Origin: Solirubrobacter taibaiensis
Lineage (GTDB): Bacteria > Actinomycetota > Thermoleophilia > Solirubrobacterales > Solirubrobacteraceae
DNA length: 64,000 nucleotides
Assembly (NCBI GenBank): GCA_027587225.1
Contig: JAPDDQ010000004.1
Location: forward strand, 124,001-188,000
Direction: 5' to 3'
In this document: positions 39,284 through 47,105 of the stretch, one piece after another
Numbering within the stretch: the first letter of the stretch is position 1
How the letters are laid out: each line of letters starts with the position of its first letter
The notes under the pieces: model-generated
Told to the model about the DNA's origin: nothing
Database searches by the model: none
Seen by the model: only the letters and a program-made list of their open reading frames with translations
Made by a program: the position numbers and the translations under genes

Positions 39284-40261
39284 CTACGTTAGAGCGTCGT
39301 TATGCGTCGCCGGTTGACGCTCGACGTCCACTTCTCCCAACAAGCGCTGGACACGGTCAGGATCCACCAGACCGGCTCCGAGATGCTGAGTGGACTCCGC
39401 GCCGCAGGCGACCGCGAAGGCCAGTGCCTCGTCGACCGGGCGATGCTGATAACGGGCGGCCACGTAGCCCGCCAGGAAGGCGTCGCCGGAGCCGACGGTG
39501 GCCCGCGGCTCGATCGCTCCACCGCGGACGCGAACGCGGTAGGTGACCGGCTCGGACTCGTGCGGCGGATGCATGCGCGCGAAGCAGCCGTCGGGCAGCG
39601 TCATGAGCGATTCGCGCGCGCCCATGTCACAGACCTCCTTGACGGCGTACGTGCGGTCCTCGTCGTCGTTGAACTCGTGGCCGACGAGCTCCTCGGCCTC
39701 GAGCATGTTCGGCGAGACCACGTCCGGTTCCGCGCGCACGGCGCGGCGCAGCGGGTCGCCGTCGGTGTCGACGATGGTCGTGACGCCCAGCTTGCGCAGC
39801 TCGCGGATGAGGAACGCGTAGATGTCCGTGTCGACCTCGCGCGGGAGCGAGCCCGCGAACACGCACAGGCTCGCGCCCTTGGCCAGGTACAGGAGCTTGT
39901 CGACGAACAGCTCGACCTCCTGTGGGGAGACCTTCGGGCCCTTCTCGTTGATCTCGGTCTGCTCGCCGGTCGTCGGGTCGATCACGGCCGTGTTCGTGCG
40001 CGACTCCTCGCGGATGCGGACGAAGTCGGAGAGGACGTTCAGCTGCGTGAGCTGGTCGACGATGCGCGTGCCGGTCGCGCCGCCCGCAAGCCCGGTGGCG
40101 ATCACGGGCGCGCCGAGCGTCTTGAGCACGCGGGCGACGTTGACGCCCTTGCCGCCCGGCATCGTGGTCTGCTCGACCGTCCGATGGCGGCGGCCGAGCC
40201 GGAAGTTGGGCACCGACAGCGTCTTGTCGATGGCCGTGTTCAGCGTGACGGTGACGATCAT
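39284..40261 (-). CDS. PfkB-family hexose kinase (1-phosphofructokinase/tagatose-6-phosphate kinase type)
   Basis: 325 aa from ATG 40261, which overlaps the carboxypeptidase stop (ATGA). MIVTVTLNTAIDKTLSVPNF and MPGGKGVNVARVLKTLG are the N-terminal signature of FruK/LacC enzymes. The anion hole and catalytic Asp are in VGSGDAFLAGYVA. It phosphorylates a hexose phosphate with ATP; the exact sugar cannot be told from sequence. Last gene of the pyrF-LysM-carboxypeptidase-kinase run, all overlapping or within 11 bp. Confidence 0.92.
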   Translation of the reverse strand: MIVTVTLNTAIDKTLSVPNFRLGRRHRTVEQTTMPGGKGVNVARVLKTLGAPVIATGLAGGATGTRIVDQLTQLNVLSDFVRIREESRTNTAVIDPTTGEQTEINEKGPKVSPQEVELFVDKLLYLAKGASLCVFAGSLPREVDTDIYAFLIRELRKLGVTTIVDTDGDPLRRAVRAEPDVVSPNMLEAEELVGHEFNDDEDRTYAVKEVCDMGARESLMTLPDGCFARMHPPHESEPVTYRVRVRGGAIEPRATVGSGDAFLAGYVAARYQHRPVDEALAFAVACGAESTQHLGAGLVDPDRVQRLLGEVDVERQPATHNDALT

Positions 40262-41502
40262 GCGGCGCCGGGCGCCTCGCGGCGGTTGGGTCGCCGGCGG
40301 CTGGTCCGAGCGCGGCGGGTCACAAGCAGGACCGTAGCGGCTAGGAGCAGCCCGATGCCCCCGACCACATAAGGACGGGCGGCCCACGATTTGGCCTTCT
40401 CGGTCGGCGTCGGAGCGGCGACGGCGGATTTCGCCACCAGCGCGACGGTCGCGACGAGCCTTCCGTCCTGGCGGACCTCCACGCGTCCGAGCCGCTGTCC
40501 GCTGCGGATCGGGCCGTCGACGACGTCCGGGGCCACCACGTCGAGCTTGACCTCGTCGCGCTTGCCGCGCTCGATGATCCGGCGCACCGTCCGGTCAGGC
40601 GCGAGGCTGAGCGTCGCACCCTGGCGATCGCGGATCGGCACCTTGACCATGACCTTGCCCTCGACCACCGCACGAATGCGCTGGAACTTGGGGAGCGCCC
40701 AGTTCAGCAGCGCCATCGTGTCGCTGTCGCGGGCGGCCTCGCCGTCGGTGCCGAGCACCGCGGTGATGAGTTGGATGCCGTTCTTGGAGCCCGAGCCGAC
40801 GAGCACGTAGCCCGCGCCGCGCGTGTGGCCGGTCTTGACGCCGTTGACCCAGCTGTAGCGCGAGACGAGCTTGTTGCGGTTGCGGAACGTGCGCTCGTGG
40901 TCGCCGGACTTGAGCGTGCCCACGGGCGTGTCCACGACCTTCTTGAAGAACGCGTTCGTACGCAGGACCTTGGCGAGCGTCACGAGGTCCCGCGCGGAGG
41001 AGTAGTTGCCCTCCTGGTCGAGCCCGATTTCGTTCGCAAAATGGGTGTTCTTCAGCTCCAGCCCGCGGGCGCGCCGGTTCATCTCGCGCACGAACTTCTT
41101 GCGCGAGCCGGACACGCCCTCGGCGAGCGTGACGGCGGCGTCATTGCCCGATTCGAGCAGGAGGCCGCGCATCAGGTCGGAGACCTTCATCCGCTCGCCC
41201 GGGAGGAGCCGGATCTGGGACTCGATCGGCAGCGGCCGGTAGTCCGAGGCCGTGAAGGTCTGGCTGAGCTTGGCGTTCTCGAGCGTGACGAGCGCGGTCA
41301 TCAGCTTCGTGGTGGAGCCGATGCTCAGGCGCTTGTCGGCCTGGCGCTCGCAGGCCACGATGCCGGTCGAGACCTCGATCACGATCGCGGAGCGCGCGCC
41401 GACGCTGTCCGGGCACTTGCGTGCCTCGGCCGGCGCGGTGGTGGTGAACATCGCGAGCGCCGCCGCCACCGCCGCGAGCGCCGCCGCAGCGGGGCGCCTC
41501 AC
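40258..41502 (-). CDS. D-alanyl-D-alanine carboxypeptidase (PBP5/DacA-type)
   Basis: 414 aa from GTG 41502, overlapping the LysM gene stop (GTGA). This start gives a clean signal peptide (MRRPAAAALAAVAAALAMF, ending APAEA). Active-site motifs of the serine penicillin-binding family are present: SxxK in SIGSTTKLM, SxN in ESGND and KTG in GVKTGHT. A beta-rich PBP5 C-terminal domain follows (about 260-345), then a membrane anchor helix (YVVGGIGLLLAATVLLV) and a basic tail. It trims stem peptides of peptidoglycan at the outer face of the membrane. Confidence 0.96.
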   Translation of the reverse strand: MRRPAAAALAAVAAALAMFTTTAPAEARKCPDSVGARSAIVIEVSTGIVACERQADKRLSIGSTTKLMTALVTLENAKLSQTFTASDYRPLPIESQIRLLPGERMKVSDLMRGLLLESGNDAAVTLAEGVSGSRKKFVREMNRRARGLELKNTHFANEIGLDQEGNYSSARDLVTLAKVLRTNAFFKKVVDTPVGTLKSGDHERTFRNRNKLVSRYSWVNGVKTGHTRGAGYVLVGSGSKNGIQLITAVLGTDGEAARDSDTMALLNWALPKFQRIRAVVEGKVMVKVPIRDRQGATLSLAPDRTVRRIIERGKRDEVKLDVVAPDVVDGPIRSGQRLGRVEVRQDGRLVATVALVAKSAVAAPTPTEKAKSWAARPYVVGGIGLLLAATVLLVTRRARTSRRRPNRREAPGAA

Positions 41503-41819
41503 TCTTCGAGCCTGATCTTCTGGCCCGGCGAGAGCGATGCGGGATCGAGCTCCGGATTGAGCGCCATCAGCGTCTCGAGATCCACGCCCGCCTCCTCCGC
41601 GATGCCCGAAGCCGTGTCCCCGGCCTTGACCGTGTAGGTCTTGGGTTTGGAGGATTTCTTCTTCTTCGTGGCGGTCGCGCTGGGCGTCGCGGTCGCGGTC
41701 TGGCTCGCCGGAGTCGAACCGGTAGGCGCCTCGTCGTCCTTGACGACGGAATAGAGCGCGAAAGCGAACGCGATCAGCGCGATGGGCGCCAAAAAGCGCG
41801 CGGGATTGCGGCCGACCAT
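41499..41819 (-). CDS. Membrane-anchored LysM domain protein
   Basis: 106 aa. N-terminal transmembrane helix (FLAPIALIAFAFALYSVV), a Thr/Ser/Ala-rich linker with a KKKKSSKPK cluster, then one LysM domain (YTVKAGDTASGIAEEAGVDL to SPGQKIRLEE). LysM binds GlcNAc-containing glycans such as peptidoglycan. It overlaps the carboxypeptidase start by four bases and lies 11 bp after pyrF, so it is probably co-expressed with the carboxypeptidase. Confidence 0.9.
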   Translation of the reverse strand: MVGRNPARFLAPIALIAFAFALYSVVKDDEAPTGSTPASQTATATPSATATKKKKSSKPKTYTVKAGDTASGIAEEAGVDLETLMALNPELDPASLSPGQKIRLEE

Positions 41820-41830
41820 CGCGGTTCAGT

Positions 41831-42841
41831 CTAGAGGGACCATGCCAGCTCACGGAGGCGCTCCGCTTCGGCACGGGCCGCACCGGCAGGGGTGGCGCCG
41901 GTGGCTTCGTGAGCGTTGGCGATCGAGCGCGACGCCGTGACGAGCCCGCCGGCCTTGCCGGGGGCGAACGCTGGGGCGATCGCGGCGACGTCGCCGCCCT
42001 GGGCGCCGATGCCCGGCAGCAGGAACGGGGTGTGCGGCATCAGCTCGCGCAGGCGGGCGAGGTGCTGCGGCTCGGTGGCGCCGGTGACCGCGCCGACGTC
42101 CTTCAGGCCCGCCGGGCCCGCTTGACCGAGCTCATCGACGAGCCGCGCGATCCGCTCCCACAGGCGCTCGCCAGTGTCCAGCTTGAGGTCGAACAGGTCC
42201 GCGGCACCCGGGTTGGACGTGCGGACGAGCACGATCACGCCTGCCTGATGCTCACGCGCGGCTTGGACCAGTGGCTCGAGCGCGTCGCGGCCGAGCAGCG
42301 GGTTGGCCGTGAAGGCGTCGGCGCCCAGGCCGGCCACGCCGCCGAACGGCGACGGCGTGCTGCCGACCAGCGCCTGGCCGTAGGCCGCGGCGGTCACGGG
42401 GACGTCCCCGCGCTTGCCGTCCGCGAGCACGAGCAGACCCTGCTCGCGCGCATAAGTGGTGATGTGTTCCAGCGCGAGCCAGCCGGGCGCACCGAGGCGC
42501 TCGAAGCAGGCGAGCTGGGGCTTGACGGCGACGACGGCCGGTGCGACCGCGTCGATCATCGCGCGGCAGTGGGCCAGAACGGCCGCCGCGGTTTCCAGGC
42601 GCGCGACGACACCCGCGCTGGGCGGTTGTTCGCCGGCGGCCTCCTCCGCGTCGGAGAAGGAGAGCGCGAGCCGTGCCCGCGCTTCGCTCGTGCGATCGAT
42701 CGCCGCCGGCCACAACTTCGCCGGGTCGGGATCGATCCCGAGCACGATCTGAGACTCACGTTCGGCGACGGCCGTACTCAGCCGATCGCCGAACGTCAGA
42801 CTGGGGCCCGGCCTTCCGTTGCCCTTATGGGGCGTGTTCAT
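41831..42841 (-). CDS. pyrF: Orotidine 5'-phosphate decarboxylase (type 2)
   Basis: 336 aa, a length typical of type 2 enzymes, larger than type 1. Converts OMP to UMP, the last step of pyrimidine synthesis. IVLGIDPDPAKLWP lies at the N-terminus, the catalytic Lys-Asp motif is LADGKRGDVPVTA, and the phosphate-binding loop includes LLPGIGAQGGD and TASRSIA. First gene of the run to the PfkB kinase. Confidence 0.95.
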   Translation of the reverse strand: MNTPHKGNGRPGPSLTFGDRLSTAVAERESQIVLGIDPDPAKLWPAAIDRTSEARARLALSFSDAEEAAGEQPPSAGVVARLETAAAVLAHCRAMIDAVAPAVVAVKPQLACFERLGAPGWLALEHITTYAREQGLLVLADGKRGDVPVTAAAYGQALVGSTPSPFGGVAGLGADAFTANPLLGRDALEPLVQAAREHQAGVIVLVRTSNPGAADLFDLKLDTGERLWERIARLVDELGQAGPAGLKDVGAVTGATEPQHLARLRELMPHTPFLLPGIGAQGGDVAAIAPAFAPGKAGGLVTASRSIANAHEATGATPAGAARAEAERLRELAWSL

Positions 42842-42900
42842 GGTTGGCTACAGACCCAGCCGGGCGCCGGCAGGAACGCCGACGCCCCTCGTGGTCGTGA

Positions 42901-43173
42901 CTACTTGACGGCCTTCTTGAGGCCCGAGCCGGCCGTGAAGCGCGGCACCCGGCTGGCGGAGATGGTCATCGTCTCGCCCGTGCGCGGGTTGCGACCCTCG
43001 CGAGCGCCCCGCTCTGCGACATGGAACTTGCCGAACCCGGTGAAGTTGACTTCCTCGCCCGAGCCAAGAGCAGTCTCGATCGAGTTCAGCACCGCATCGA
43101 CGGCAGCGCCAGCGTCCTTCTTGCTGAAGCCGGTCTGCTCGGCAACCTTGTCGACGAACTCGTTCTTCGTCAT
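42901..43173 (-). CDS. HU-family DNA-binding protein
   Basis: 90 aa from ATG 43173, preceded by a perfect AGGAGG. MTKNEFVDKVAEQTGFSKKD at the start, FTGFGKFHVAERGAREGRNP and RVPRFTAGSGLKKAVK show a complete HU with its DNA-contact arm (GREGRNPRTG). It bends and compacts DNA as a dimer. The chain stops right after the core, without the long Lys/Ala tail seen in many actinobacterial HU (HupB) proteins. Confidence 0.97.
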   Translation of the reverse strand: MTKNEFVDKVAEQTGFSKKDAGAAVDAVLNSIETALGSGEEVNFTGFGKFHVAERGAREGRNPRTGETMTISASRVPRFTAGSGLKKAVK

Positions 43174-43256
43174 GCGTCCTCCTGTGTATCCCCTCTGGGA
43201 GGGCTGGTGGAGGCCCGAAGCTAACAGTGGCTTCGGACGGGGTCGGCGCACCATAG

Positions 43257-43279
43257 CGGAAAAACCCGCAATTTGCGGC
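43257..43279 (-). terminator. Rho-independent terminator downstream of the 132-aa gene
   Basis: Read on the minus strand, CCGCAA and TTGCGG (43266-43278) form a 6-bp stem with a one-base centre, followed by GTTTTTCC. It lies about 37 bp after the stop of the 43316-43714 gene and upstream of HU. Confidence 0.7.
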
Positions 43280-43315
43280 AATCCGAGGGCCAAATTCTGT
43301 CCGAGAATCCACGCT

Positions 43316-43714
43316 CTAGGGCCGAAAAGCGTCAGCGGCCGCTGTCGCAACGGGGTTCACAAGGCCCGAATCGAGGCGCTCAAACGGGACTTCTTGACCA
43401 CTGTCACCAGCGTTTCCGGACAACACGGTCCGCATATCCCGCCGGATCACGCGCGGCAGCGCGTGCCGCCCCGTGACCACCACGATCGCTCGTTCGTCGT
43501 CTCGGATCACGAACACCTGGGATCCGTTTTCACCGACCCCGTGGAGCTCGCGCGCGTGCGGGCGCGCGGCGAGCAAGCGTGTTGCGGCGGCGTGCAACCC
43601 GGGCGCGCCGGCGAGCGTGTTCCCGCGCGAGTCGAGGACGATCCCGGCGCGAACATCAGCCGACAACTCGCGCACGTACGCGAGGGCGACATCGGGCGTC
43701 AGGGAGGACATCAT
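43316..43714 (-). CDS. Hypothetical protein with roadblock/LC7-like pattern
   Basis: 132 aa from ATG 43714 (MMSSLTPDVALAYVRELSA); ATGs at 43720 and 43711 are equally possible. The pattern AGIVLDSRGNTLAG, a helix, then VGENGSQVFVIRDDERAIVVVTGR and a helix with IRRDMRTVLSG resembles small roadblock/LC7 (MglB-like) domains, which regulate small GTPases. The assignment is inference from strand/helix pattern only. The start is only 18-28 bp from a divergent small gene, so their promoters must overlap or one start is wrong. It ends at a good terminator. Confidence 0.55.
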   Translation of the reverse strand: MMSSLTPDVALAYVRELSADVRAGIVLDSRGNTLAGAPGLHAAATRLLAARPHARELHGVGENGSQVFVIRDDERAIVVVTGRHALPRVIRRDMRTVLSGNAGDSGQEVPFERLDSGLVNPVATAAADAFRP

Positions 43715-43738
43715 CCGCATCCGCGACAATAGGGACTC

Positions 43739-43882
43739 GTGTCCCAGCTCAATCGCATCGCCTGGATCGTCACCGTCGGCCTCTGCCTGGTCACCGCGCT
43801 CATTCTCGTGTTGTCCGGATACACCGGGTACGCAGGCGTGACGTTGGCCGTGGCCATCGCCGCGGCGATCAACCTGAGGTAG
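43739..43882 (+). CDS. Small two-helix membrane protein (47 aa)
   Basis: GTG start and TAG stop in a frame of 47 codons. The sequence has two clear hydrophobic segments (IAWIVTVGLCLVTALILVL and YAGVTLAVAIAAAINL) separated by a Gly/Tyr turn, and almost no charged residues. No family recognised. No convincing Shine-Dalgarno sequence was seen; the transcript may be leaderless given the tiny gap to the divergent gene. Supported mainly by its membrane-protein composition. Confidence 0.5.
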   Translation: MSQLNRIAWIVTVGLCLVTALILVLSGYTGYAGVTLAVAIAAAINLR

Positions 43883-43902
43883 AGGCCCCGGGCCTCGGCC
43901 GC

Positions 43903-44298
43903 GTTCGGAACGGCGGCCACCGAGGGGGAAGGGAGCGGCGTTTCCACGCCGTAGCGCGACGGGCACCGGAAATCGCGAGGAGCGGCTCTGGTTGCTTCAC
44001 ACCGCTCCACGTCCGGTCGAGCACGCTCGACCACGACCGCGCTCCGAACAAAGGGTGCAGAAAAACTAGTCGCGCATAGCGAGACTAGATTGCGGCACCC
44101 CTCCCGGTGCGGGTTCGTTTCCGCGAGATCCGCAGGAGGCCGACGGACGAGCGTGGCGCACCACGAACTGTCAGTGGCCCGTAACTCGACCGAGAGCGGC
44201 AAGGCACTCCGGCCGTGCCCACGCGGAGCCCGGACCCCGACGTTCGCGCTGCGGCGGCGAAACGCCGCTCCCTTCCCCCTCGGTGAGCCGTTCTGAAC
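43903..44298. repeat. Diverged long inverted repeat in a gene-free region
   Basis: A 24-bp segment at 43921-43944 (starting CGAGGGGGAAGGGAGC) is perfectly repeated in inverse orientation at 44259-44282. The match extends imperfectly outward (TTCGGAACGG against TTCAGAACGG) and inward for several tens of bases (GCCGTAGCGCGA against GCCGCAGCGCGA, then further patchy identity). No gene with coding character was recognised in 43883-44326. The arms look like two diverged copies of one sequence placed head to head. This could be a small non-autonomous element, a dispersed intergenic repeat family or the ends of a lost insertion. No transposase or target duplication is visible. Confidence 0.65.
44053..44100. 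other. Nested palindrome within the inverted-repeat region
   Basis: GGGTGC (44053-44058) pairs with GCACCC (44095-44100). Inside it CTAGTC (44066-44071) pairs with GACTAG (44083-44088), with two further C-G pairs around a CATAG loop. The DNA or an RNA from it could form a cruciform or stem. No T-tract follows, and no known RNA family was recognised. Confidence 0.5.
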
Positions 44299-44326
44299 CC
44301 GGCAACGGGCTCAGCGCGCCGGAAAG

Positions 44327-44905
44327 CTAAGCGCCACGCCCGCCGGCGAGCCACGCGGCCAACGCCCGCGCAGCCTTTCCCCGGTGCGAGATCGCGTCCT
44401 TCTGCTCGTCCGTCAACTCCGCCATCGTCCGGTCCGGGAACTCCACCGGCACGAACAGCGGGTCATAGCCAAACCCACCACCCCCGGCGGGCTGCTCGGC
44501 GAGCGTCCCTTCACACGTCCCCTCGAAGAGCTCCTCGCCCCCGTCAGGCGACACGTATGCGATCACGCACACGTACCGCGCCCGAGATCCGGCGGGCGCC
44601 TCGCGATGGAGCTTGGCCAGGTTCTCGCCGTCGCTCGCGTCCGGGCCGGCAAAGCGCGCGGTGTAGACGCCCGGGCGCCAGTCCAGCGCCTCGGCCTCGA
44701 TCCCCGAGTCGTCGGCGAAGGAGGGCTCGCCCGTGGCCTGGGCCGCGCTGCGCGCCTTGATCAGCGCGTTCTCGGCGTAGGTGGCGCCGGTCTCCTCCGG
44801 CGTCGGTGCGCTGGCGGGCAGCGGCGCGATGGCCACACCCGGGAGCAGACGCTCGAACTCACGCACCTTGTGGTCGTTGCGGGTGGCGAGGACGATCGAG
44901 CTCAC
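44327..44905 (-). CDS. rdgB: Non-canonical purine NTP pyrophosphatase (RdgB/HAM1)
   Basis: 192 aa from GTG 44905, overlapping the rph stop (GTGA). IVLATRNDHKVREFERLL at the N-terminus, PSFADDSGIEAEALDWRPGVYTARFAG and GFGYDPLFVP are the family signature. It hydrolyses ITP, dITP and XTP to monophosphates to keep them out of nucleic acids. The rph-rdgB pairing is common in bacteria. Confidence 0.97.
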   Translation of the reverse strand: MSSIVLATRNDHKVREFERLLPGVAIAPLPASAPTPEETGATYAENALIKARSAAQATGEPSFADDSGIEAEALDWRPGVYTARFAGPDASDGENLAKLHREAPAGSRARYVCVIAYVSPDGGEELFEGTCEGTLAEQPAGGGGFGYDPLFVPVEFPDRTMAELTDEQKDAISHRGKAARALAAWLAGGRGA

Positions 44906-45627
44906 AGCGCGAGCGCCCCCTCCTGCGCGGCACGAAGACCTTCGATCCCGGTCTGGGCCAGTACGAGCAACTCGTCGAGGTGCGCACGGCTCAGCGGCGT
45001 GCGTTCGGCCGTGGCCTGCACCTCCACGAGGCCGCCCTCACCCGTCATGACGACGTTGGCGTCGACCTCGGCGGTGGAGTCCTCGGGGTAGTCGAGGTCC
45101 AGCAGCGGGACGCCGCCCACGACGCCGCAGGAGACCGCGGCGATCGTCCCGGTCAGCGGCGAGCGCTTCAGCAGCCCCTTCTCCTGCAGGCTCCGGCACG
45201 CGAGCGCGAGCGCCACGTAGCCGCCGGTGATCGACGCGCAGCGGGTGCCGCCGTCGGCCTCCAGGACGTCGCAGTCGACGTAGATCGTGCGCTCGCCGAG
45301 CGCGTCGAGGTCCGCGATCCCGCGCAGGCTGCGGCCGATCAGCCGCTGGATCTCCACCGTGCGCCCGTCCGGCCGGCCCTTCGTGACGTCCCGCTGCTTG
45401 CGGTCACCCGTCGAGGCGGGGAGCATGCCGTACTCGGCCGTCATCCAGCCGCGGCCCTTGCCCGCCATCCACTTCGGCACGGACTCCTGCACCGACGCCG
45501 TGCAGATCACGCGCGTGCCACCGCACGAGATCAGCGCGCTGCCGGTCGCGGTGCTCACGAAGCCGGGCTCGATCGTCACCGGACGAAGCTCGTCCGGCGC
45601 GCGGCCGCCACTTCTCTCACGGGTCAT
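44902..45627 (-). CDS. rph: Ribonuclease PH
   Basis: 241 aa from ATG 45627, with GAGGAGG upstream; the frame extends further but without homologous sequence. A 3'-5' phosphorolytic exoribonuclease that trims tRNA 3' ends. It has RPVTIEPGFVSTATGSALIS, the RNA/phosphate-binding GRTVEIQRLIGRSLR, DCDVLEADGGTRCASITG and DLDYPEDSTAEVDANVVMTG. Co-transcribed with rdgB. Confidence 0.97.
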   Translation of the reverse strand: MTRERSGGRAPDELRPVTIEPGFVSTATGSALISCGGTRVICTASVQESVPKWMAGKGRGWMTAEYGMLPASTGDRKQRDVTKGRPDGRTVEIQRLIGRSLRGIADLDALGERTIYVDCDVLEADGGTRCASITGGYVALALACRSLQEKGLLKRSPLTGTIAAVSCGVVGGVPLLDLDYPEDSTAEVDANVVMTGEGGLVEVQATAERTPLSRAHLDELLVLAQTGIEGLRAAQEGALAL

Positions 45628-45747
45628 CCTGCGCCTCCTCAGGTGCGGGTCAGAGCGCCGCGCACGCGCGCGGACGTGGGGAACGGAGCGACCACGCCGC
45701 CAGTCTGGCAGGGCCTTCGTCTGGCTCTCCGTCCCCATCCGCCGGCC

Positions 45748-45936
45748 CTACTTGATTCCCTCGATCGCGCCCTTGAGCTTGTCGGCGATCGTCTTCGCGA
45801 TGCCGGCGTCACCTCCGGTCTTCGCCACCACGGCCATGATGGCCGCGAGCAGCATGAGCAGGCCGACGTACTCGACCGTCCCCTGCCCCCGTTCCTGCGC
45901 CAGCCACGCGTGGGCGCGACCCATCAACTCATACAT
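45748..45936 (-). CDS. Flp/TadE-type pilin-like small protein
   Basis: 62 aa from ATG 45936, preceded by GGAGG. MYELMGRAHAWLAQERGQGT is followed by VEYVGLLMLLAAIMAVVAK: the Gly-x-Gly-x-x-Glu-Tyr junction before a hydrophobic helix is typical of Flp-type pilins and TadE-like pseudopilins, where the Glu lies just after the prepilin cleavage site. A short amphipathic C-terminus follows. No tad secretion genes are adjacent. Confidence 0.7.
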   Translation of the reverse strand: MYELMGRAHAWLAQERGQGTVEYVGLLMLLAAIMAVVAKTGGDAGIAKTIADKLKGAIEGIK

Positions 45937-46083
45937 CTCACGACCTCCGAAAGTGTCACCGCCCGGCCCGTTGCGGGGCGATGTCGGAAGCTTCGGGGGA
46001 GGGCCTGCAACAGCGCTACGCGGAGATCGCAACAAATCTGTGCCGTCTCTGTGAAAAAAGACGCGCCGGTAGCGTTGCGGGCC

Positions 46084-47019
46084 GTGCGTGCGTTGATCGT
46101 GTCGAACATGTACCCCACCGCTCAGCGTCCGGCGCTCGGCCCGTTCGTGCGCGATCAGGTCGAGGCGCTGCGTCGCCGGGACGACGTCGAGATCGAGCTG
46201 TTCGCCTTCGGGCCGGGGCCGCGCGCGCTGGTCAACGCCACGCGGGCGCTGCGTTCGCGCTACCGCGGCCAGCGGTTCGACATCGTGCACGCGCACTTCG
46301 GGCTGACGGCCTGGCCGGCCGTGCTCGCCCGACTCGGGCCGGTGGTCGTGACGTTGCACGGCAACGACCTGCTCGTGCGGCGCTCCTACCTCGCCACGCG
46401 CGCGATCCTGCCGTTCACCGCGCTGACCGCCGCCGTCTCGCGCGAGTTCTCCGCGAACTTGCCGGGAGCGGGCGAGGGTCGGCGCGTCGCGGTGCTGCCC
46501 GTCGGCATCGACCTGCACCGCTTCCGCCCGATCCCCCGCGCGGAGGCTCGTGCACGGCTCGGGCTGGACCCGGACGGTCCGTACCTGTTGTTCCCGCACG
46601 ACCCGTCGCGGCCGCTGAAGCGGTACGACCGTGCGGTCGAGGCGGCCGGTGACGTGCCGTTGCTCACGCTCGGCGGCGTCCCGCCGGACGAGGTCCCGTA
46701 CTGGATCAACGCCGCCAACGCCGTGCTTGTCCCCTCGGCGGCGGAGGGCTTCGGGCTCGCGGTGATCGAGGCGCTGGCGTGCGGGGTGCCCGCGTTCGGG
46801 ACGCCCGTCGGGATCCATCCCGTCGTCCTCGAGGGCATCGAGGGCGCGTACTGCGCGCCGTGGGATCGCGACGCCTGGCGGGCGGCGCTCGCACCGCACC
46901 TCGCGGCTGCCGATCCGCGGGTCGACGGACGCCCGCGCGCCGAGCTCTTCTCGGCCGACGCGATGGCCGCCCGCGTCGTCGAGGCCTGGCGCGATCTGCT
47001 CGACGAGCGCACCTCTTGA
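46084..47019 (+). CDS. GT4-family glycosyltransferase
   Basis: 311 aa from GTG 46084 (MRALIVSNMYPTAQRPALGP); no clear ribosome site is visible. GT-B fold features are HAHFGLTAWPAVLARLG, VTLHGNDLL, VLPVGIDLHRFRP and the C-terminal nucleotide-sugar motif PSAAEGFGLAVIEALACGVPAFGT (E-x7-E). It transfers a sugar from an NDP donor, probably to a lipid or polysaccharide; donor and acceptor are unknown. Slightly shorter than most GT4 enzymes, mainly in the linker. Divergent from the pilin gene. Confidence 0.88.
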   Translation: MRALIVSNMYPTAQRPALGPFVRDQVEALRRRDDVEIELFAFGPGPRALVNATRALRSRYRGQRFDIVHAHFGLTAWPAVLARLGPVVVTLHGNDLLVRRSYLATRAILPFTALTAAVSREFSANLPGAGEGRRVAVLPVGIDLHRFRPIPRAEARARLGLDPDGPYLLFPHDPSRPLKRYDRAVEAAGDVPLLTLGGVPPDEVPYWINAANAVLVPSAAEGFGLAVIEALACGVPAFGTPVGIHPVVLEGIEGAYCAPWDRDAWRAALAPHLAAADPRVDGRPRAELFSADAMAARVVEAWRDLLDERTS

Positions 47020-47063
47020 CATTTCTATCCGTTGAGATGCGTCGTGGCAGCCAGTAGCGACCC

Positions 47064-47069
47064 TATACT
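47064..47069 (+). promoter_or_regulatory. Probable -10 element TATACT
   Basis: TATACT matches the sigma-70-type -10 consensus well in otherwise GC-rich DNA, about 37 bp before the ATG at 47106. No good -35 is found at 16-18 bp; TTGAGA at 47032 is too distant. Confidence 0.45.
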
Positions 47070-47105
47070 CGACCGCTCGGAGCCGTGCGCGGCTCCCGAC
47101 GACCT

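Noticed and set aside
44100..44140. tRNA-like T-arm (GCGGGTTCGTTTCCGC)
   Set aside because: The stem does not pair as a five-base T-stem, no matching acceptor strand lies 70-80 bases upstream, and no anticodon arm fits.
43711..44202. 163-codon minus-strand frame over the inverted repeat
   Set aside because: It covers the divergent small gene and the repeat arm and has no protein-like pattern; its similarity to a plus-strand frame at 44260 comes from the inverted repeat itself.
47016..47021. TTGACA as -35 box for the 736-aa gene
   Set aside because: No -10 sequence occurs 16-18 bp downstream; the good TATACT is 42 bp away. TTGACA overlaps the glycosyltransferase stop and is probably chance.
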